This document shows positions 6,084 to 9,474 of a stretch of DNA of 9,474 nt, piece after piece. The notes under the pieces were generated by a model. The model made no database searches. It was given only the letters and a program-made list of their open reading frames with translations, and was not told the origin of the DNA. A program made the position numbers and the translations under genes. Position 1 is the stretch's first letter, and every line of letters starts with the position of its first letter. Source of the stretch: Schlesneria sp. (lineage in GTDB: Bacteria; Planctomycetota; Planctomycetia; Planctomycetales; Planctomycetaceae). The stretch is taken from the NCBI GenBank assembly GCA_025353525.1, contig JANXOO010001137.1, positions 1 through 9,474 of the forward strand, written 5' to 3'.

Positions 6084-7088
6084 ATGTATTCACCCGATCG
6101 CTTTGTCAGCGGCTGGATCCACGACCGGGTTCGCGTGACTGATGTCATCGCTGAACGGACGGCACGTGGCGACGCCGTGATGGGAGCGACGTTTGCCACC
6201 CGGCATGCCCACGAGCTTCCCGGTACCTGGAACCGGATGAAAGCGAGCGGCATCCTGGGTGTCTTTCTCCGCGACCGTGAATTGTCGCTGAACGGACACT
6301 ATCGTCGGCCCTGTCTGCAGCGTGCGGGGACATGCGTCTCGCGCGGGATGGCGCGAGGTGTGCAAACGTCGCTCGATGTGGCGATCGCGGATCGCTATCA
6401 GTTACTAAAGCCGGTCGAAATCGCGTTCGCTCCGATCTATACGATGGCTCGGCACGAATTCGGTCACGACCGATGTGGTGCAGGCGACGGAGCGATCCTG
6501 GCCGATGCTGCGAAGGCCGTTCACGATGCCGGAGTTGCGACGACGGAACTCTTCGCAGGCATGACCGAAGATGCCATCGAGCGGCAAGCCGTCAAATACG
6601 CGGCACCCGGCGTCGGGACACCGGGCCAATGGCAACTCGCAGCGAAGGGGCACAAGTGCCTCACGTTTTGGCCCGAATCACTCGAGTTGCTGTTCGATTG
6701 TCTTGCCGCCGGATATGCCGTTCCGTATGCACACGGTTACATCACCGGTCGTCCGAATGCACAGGGGATTTCCGATCTTGGTGCGAGTGGCCCTCATTGC
6801 CGCTGTTTTGTCGGCGTGTTCGTTGATGAGCATGGTGAGACGCAGCTTGAATCATCCGAGTCGTGGGGTGCGTTTCCGGCGCGTCAACCGCAGGACGACG
6901 ATCAGACGATGCCCGTCGAACTGATTCCTCGCATCACACTGCGGTACGCCGGTGGCGAAAAGAGGCTGGCGCCAGGCGATTGCGGCGTGATCGCATGCCG
7001 TTTTTGGGAACAGATTCAATCGGCAGGTGAAGCCTGGGCAGTGGGACCTCCTCTATTCGAAGCGGAAACGATTGGCGAAATCGCGTGA
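6084..7088 (+). CDS. Papain-like (C1 family fold) cysteine peptidase-like protein
   Basis: 334 residues without a signal peptide; start ATG 6084 with GGAGG (6072-6076) 7 nt upstream. The order of papain motifs is visible. CLQRAGTCVSRG has Gln79 as a possible oxyanion residue and Cys84 as the nucleophile (compare GSCW in papain). The segment FAPIYTMARHEFGHDRCGAG, then GDGAILADAAKAVHDAGV (134-151), resembles the C1 helical region and its glycine-rich turn. GPHCRCFVGVF carries the likely catalytic His238. SSESWG (257-262) corresponds to the NSWG signature. The active-site Asn is replaced, by Glu259 in the straightforward alignment, so activity is uncertain. Related proteins occur in tailed-phage structural or packaging regions. 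It may process virion proteins, cut peptide or envelope material, or serve as a non-catalytic fold. Its stop is within a few bases of the following open frame. Confidence 0.75.
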   Translation: MYSPDRFVSGWIHDRVRVTDVIAERTARGDAVMGATFATRHAHELPGTWNRMKASGILGVFLRDRELSLNGHYRRPCLQRAGTCVSRGMARGVQTSLDVAIADRYQLLKPVEIAFAPIYTMARHEFGHDRCGAGDGAILADAAKAVHDAGVATTELFAGMTEDAIERQAVKYAAPGVGTPGQWQLAAKGHKCLTFWPESLELLFDCLAAGYAVPYAHGYITGRPNAQGISDLGASGPHCRCFVGVFVDEHGETQLESSESWGAFPARQPQDDDQTMPVELIPRITLRYAGGEKRLAPGDCGVIACRFWEQIQSAGEAWAVGPPLFEAETIGEIA

Positions 7089-7186
7089 ACGGTTTCGCGG
7101 TCGAACACGACACAGCGGGGCGAATTCATTCGCACTTCGGACAACCTTATCAGACTGACAACTACACCCCTGACATCGGTAAAATC

Positions 7187-8401
7187 ATGTTAAAATCCAT
7201 GTTCGTTGTCGTGACCGGCTTTGCTTTATTTCACTCGAACTGTTTCGGCGGGACATCCGATTCCAAAGCAGTTGCTGCCGTTGCGGTGGCTCGGGCGGCA
7301 CAGGACATCGCCGACGAAGGGCCTGTTTTGCCTGATACGCGACGGCCGCAATCGGTGACTCCTGACCGCTCTGCGACTATGGACACAGCGCAGCGCTTGA
7401 AGGACCCAGGTCAACCGCTGACCCCGATCGCAATCATGTTTCATCCGACACATGTCATTAATGACACCTTGCCTGCTCAACTGGTGATCGGGCATTGGGA
7501 ACGAGGATGCGCGGCAGGCGATCGACTCGAACGCGACATTCGGCGTCAGTTGAAACCGCTCGGGTGGTCGATCGGGGACCAGGAAACCGACCAGATTCGG
7601 CTGGTTCACATTCCTCAAACATTGCCGTGCCCCCAGATCAGGCTCCTGAAATTCGGTGTCACGATCAGGACATGGGACGGCTATCAGGAACCGTCAATGT
7701 TGAGTCACGAATTGCGCCGGGCCTGGGACGAGGCCCCTCCACCGGCTCACTCGGTTGCGGCTGGTCCCGCCGGTGCAATTCGTGCCCGACCTCAAATCGA
7801 TCAAGTTCTGAACTGGTGGCGGCAACACATCGGGGCAGACACTCGTGCGACATTTCGCTGGGATCGATCGGGCAACGCCGTGTTTCATTTGCTCGCACGG
7901 GCCGACTGGTCGGCAAAGTCCGTATTCGGAGAAGCGGGCCGAATGGAACTTTCGGCAATCGGAGCCGCTGATTTGCCGATCGAATCGCTGGGGTTTGCGT
8001 ATCGCATCATCGGTTCCGACCTTGTCTTTGATGTCGATCCGGTGCGATTGCCTGGACTTGCCGCCAGATTGGGATCGGAACCGGCGAACGACGTCATGAC
8101 GACTTCGCCGCCACAGTCGATCGGCATTCTGACACTGTGGTCAATCGCCTCGATCGTTCGGGACATCTGCCAGATTCTTCGTCCGTCATGTGACCTGCAA
8201 CTGGGAGGCACTGTCACGGGTACGGCCGTACTGACGGATGACACGTTGAGCGTCACGTTTCCGGAAGGACCGTCGATCCGAATCGCGTGCCTGTTTCAAT
8301 TCCTGCTGAAGGTGGAACGAGTCGACATTTCCGGACAATCGGTGCGCGTTCTCTTCGGCGGTTCGCGGCTGATTCGCGAGCGGACGTTTTCTGTTGATTG
8401 A
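7187..8401 (+). CDS. Predicted exported protein, function unknown
   Basis: From ATG 7187 the product has 404 residues and begins with a signal-like segment (MLKSMFVVVTGFALF, then NCFGG). An alternative GTG at 7085 overlaps the previous stop as GTGA, echoing the 5539 junction, and would add 34 hydrophilic residues that hide the signal; neither start has a strong Shine-Dalgarno. I recognise no domain. A low-complexity Ala-rich stretch follows the signal. Then comes a mixed alpha/beta region with many Trp (GHWERGC, NWWRQHIG, FRWDRSG, ADWS). The last 100 residues or so are rich in short beta-type strands (LGGTVTGTAVLTDDTLSVTF), suggesting a beta-sheet domain. Two cysteines lie close together near SCDLQL and IACLF. 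It may be an envelope or virion-surface protein. Confidence 0.75.
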   Translation: MLKSMFVVVTGFALFHSNCFGGTSDSKAVAAVAVARAAQDIADEGPVLPDTRRPQSVTPDRSATMDTAQRLKDPGQPLTPIAIMFHPTHVINDTLPAQLVIGHWERGCAAGDRLERDIRRQLKPLGWSIGDQETDQIRLVHIPQTLPCPQIRLLKFGVTIRTWDGYQEPSMLSHELRRAWDEAPPPAHSVAAGPAGAIRARPQIDQVLNWWRQHIGADTRATFRWDRSGNAVFHLLARADWSAKSVFGEAGRMELSAIGAADLPIESLGFAYRIIGSDLVFDVDPVRLPGLAARLGSEPANDVMTTSPPQSIGILTLWSIASIVRDICQILRPSCDLQLGGTVTGTAVLTDDTLSVTFPEGPSIRIACLFQFLLKVERVDISGQSVRVLFGGSRLIRERTFSVD

Positions 8402-8457
8402 ATTCATGATCGAACGAACCTGGCCATCAACATATTCGAAAACAAAGGACGCACATC

Positions 8458-8739
8458 ATGCCACAACCGGATGTCACATCGATCAGTTGGTGGGTGACGC
8501 AACTGGGCCCGTCGGGGATCGGGCTGTTTCTGATCTGGCGATTCCTGTTGTTTCTGAAACCGATCGTTCGGGAACTTGTCCCTTATCTGAAGGACTTGTT
8601 GGCCGGACACATCAACCTGATGAGTGTCATGGAAACGCACCTGACGAACGGGTCGATCACCTTGAAGAAGGTCTCTGAAACCCAGGACGAGCACGGGACG
8701 AAACTGAACGAAATCCACAAGACGGTGATGAAGAACTGA
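8458..8739 (+). CDS. Small single-helix membrane protein with coiled-coil tail
   Basis: 93 residues; start ATG 8458 with AAAGGA (8444-8449) 8 nt upstream. After a short polar start comes a Trp-rich hydrophobic segment (about 10-35: SWWV, then GLFLIWRFLLFL), then an amphipathic region and a heptad-like C-terminal helix (about 47-92: LMSVMETHLTNG, LKKVSETQDEHGTKLNEIHKTV). This one-helix-plus-coiled-coil plan occurs in small phage holin-like or accessory lysis proteins of the BhlA/hemolysin-XhlA type, where the helix is followed by a charged coil. The resemblance is structural only; no family signature was identified. It is separated from the previous gene by 56 bp and from the next by 115 bp. 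Confidence 0.75.
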   Translation: MPQPDVTSISWWVTQLGPSGIGLFLIWRFLLFLKPIVRELVPYLKDLLAGHINLMSVMETHLTNGSITLKKVSETQDEHGTKLNEIHKTVMKN

Positions 8740-8854
8740 AACAACGGCCGAATGCGGACTGCGGACGATGGAGGGCTGATACCGGGCTTTCACGATCGTT
8801 CCCGGCTTCCCTTTCATCCGATCTCGATCAGTTCGTTATCCGGGAGTATTCAGC

Positions 8855-9163
8855 ATGAATTCACAGGCGATCGGTGCGACGGAAGCAACGCATCTGGCAA
8901 TTCTTCAGGATGTCGACAGCCAGCGGTACGTGCAGCGGTCGTTGATGATGCTGGCATCGTTGGGGGTCGTGGACAGCGGCGGTCGTCAACGTGTCACGGT
9001 CGACTCGTTCGGCCCGAATGCCGTACTGCCTGCCGTGACCACCGTCAATACAGTGGCGTCCGTTTCAAATATTGCCGGATACCTGGGGGTCGGCAGTCGA
9101 CTATTCGTCGATCAGTCGAAACTGGCATTTTCGCAATGTCTGCGCCGACCGGTTTTCGGATGA
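8855..9163 (+). CDS. Small phage-structural-like protein
   Basis: 102 residues; start ATG 8855 with GGGAG (8842-8846) 8 nt upstream. A helical N-terminal half (QRYVQRSLMMLASLGVVDS) is followed by RQRVTVDSFG and a Thr/Val/Ala-rich stretch (AVTTVNTVASVSNIAG), ending LFVDQSKLAFSQCLRRPVFG. The pattern of a short helix, a VTTV...I.G stretch and a closing Asp-x-aromatic helix resembles small hypothetical structural proteins seen in tailed-phage and viral metagenome sequences; this is recalled, not searched. It is not exported by a visible signal. Its neighbour at 9222 also looks virion-like, so the pair probably belongs to a head-tail or decoration region. Confidence 0.7.
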   Translation: MNSQAIGATEATHLAILQDVDSQRYVQRSLMMLASLGVVDSGGRQRVTVDSFGPNAVLPAVTTVNTVASVSNIAGYLGVGSRLFVDQSKLAFSQCLRRPVFG

Positions 9164-9221
9164 CGTGTGTCGTATCTGGTCGTCCCTGTGACGAACACTG
9201 CATTTTGAAGAAAGAACAGAC

Positions 9222-9474
9222 ATGCCATCGGCGATGACTGCATTGAAAAAAGGTTTCGACCGCCCGTTGTTCGAGCAAACCGAAATGGCCCCTGCGGTGT
9301 CTGCAGTGACGACGTGTTCGGCGACAACGCCGAACGGTCTGTTTCATGCAATACACGGCCGGTACATCTATTACGTGATCGCGACCGGTTCTTTCTGGAA
9401 AACGTCAGTGGAGCAGTCGGCGGGGCTGTCAATCCGACCCACGAATCGGTCCACGTGTCGTACTTCCAGAAAGA
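9222..9474 (+). CDS. Phage-structural-like protein, 3'-truncated by window end
   Basis: The open frame starts at ATG 9222, 58 bp after the previous stop, with a purine-rich weak site (GAAGAAAGA) upstream. The first 57 residues read as a normal protein (MPSAMTALKKGFDRPLFEQ, then GLFHAIHGRYIYYVIATGSFW) and resemble receptor-binding or decoration-type phage proteins with a repeated aromatic sheet motif. After about 9390 the frame stays open but its composition becomes odd (many Ser/Arg/Thr), while the -1 frame reads as a more natural protein from LENVSGAVGG to the end. A one-base deletion relative to the ancestral frame near 9391-9396 is possible. The window ends before this can be settled. Confidence 0.6.
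   Translation, partial: MPSAMTALKKGFDRPLFEQTEMAPAVSAVTTCSATTPNGLFHAIHGRYIYYVIATGSFWKTSVEQSAGLSIRPTNRSTCRTSRK

Noticed and set aside
8740..8854. Small inverted repeat CCGGG/CCCGG between the 8458 and 8855 genes as a terminator
   Set aside because: Only a 5-bp stem with a 14-nt loop and no proper T run; too weak to call.
1..9474. CRISPR array, tRNA, rRNA or insertion sequence
   Set aside because: No regularly spaced direct repeats, no cloverleaf-like segment, and no transposase motif with terminal repeats seen on either strand.

Overview
The base composition, gene families and style of intergenic repeats fit a bacterial chromosome from the phylum Planctomycetota. This is an inference: the window contains no rRNA or other marker gene, and no database search was possible.

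The left third (about 1-2200) is ordinary housekeeping DNA read leftward. It holds a stand-alone NAD(P)HX epimerase gene (nnrE) preceded by an epoxyqueuosine reductase gene (queG), with an imperfect-palindrome intergenic repeat between them. The stretch from 2174 to 3060 holds no gene I can defend, but it contains a perfect leftward terminator-like hairpin and a second inverted repeat. From 3061 to 4761 a rightward gene encodes a large exported protein with TPR-like helices and a beta-rich tail.

An abrupt AT-rich block at about 4830-4930 marks the start of a different module. A good sigma70-type promoter (4899-4926) has one arm of an inverted repeat inside its spacer. It drives a short leader that folds into a very long hairpin ending in a T run. 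The Shine-Dalgarno of the first gene lies just past the T run and can itself pair with the base of the hairpin.

Six or seven tightly spaced rightward genes follow: a small two-helix membrane protein (5054), a lipoprotein with a GTGA overlap (5539), a papain-like cysteine-peptidase-fold protein (6084), an exported protein of unknown function (7187), a small anchored coiled-coil protein (8458), a phage-structural-like small protein (8855), and the 5' end of another structural-like protein running off the window (9222). The layout and the last two proteins suggest a prophage, a prophage remnant or another virion-like module. Lysis or envelope functions are plausible for the small membrane and lipoprotein genes but are not proved by sequence. 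No integrase, terminase, capsid or portal gene is visible in this window.
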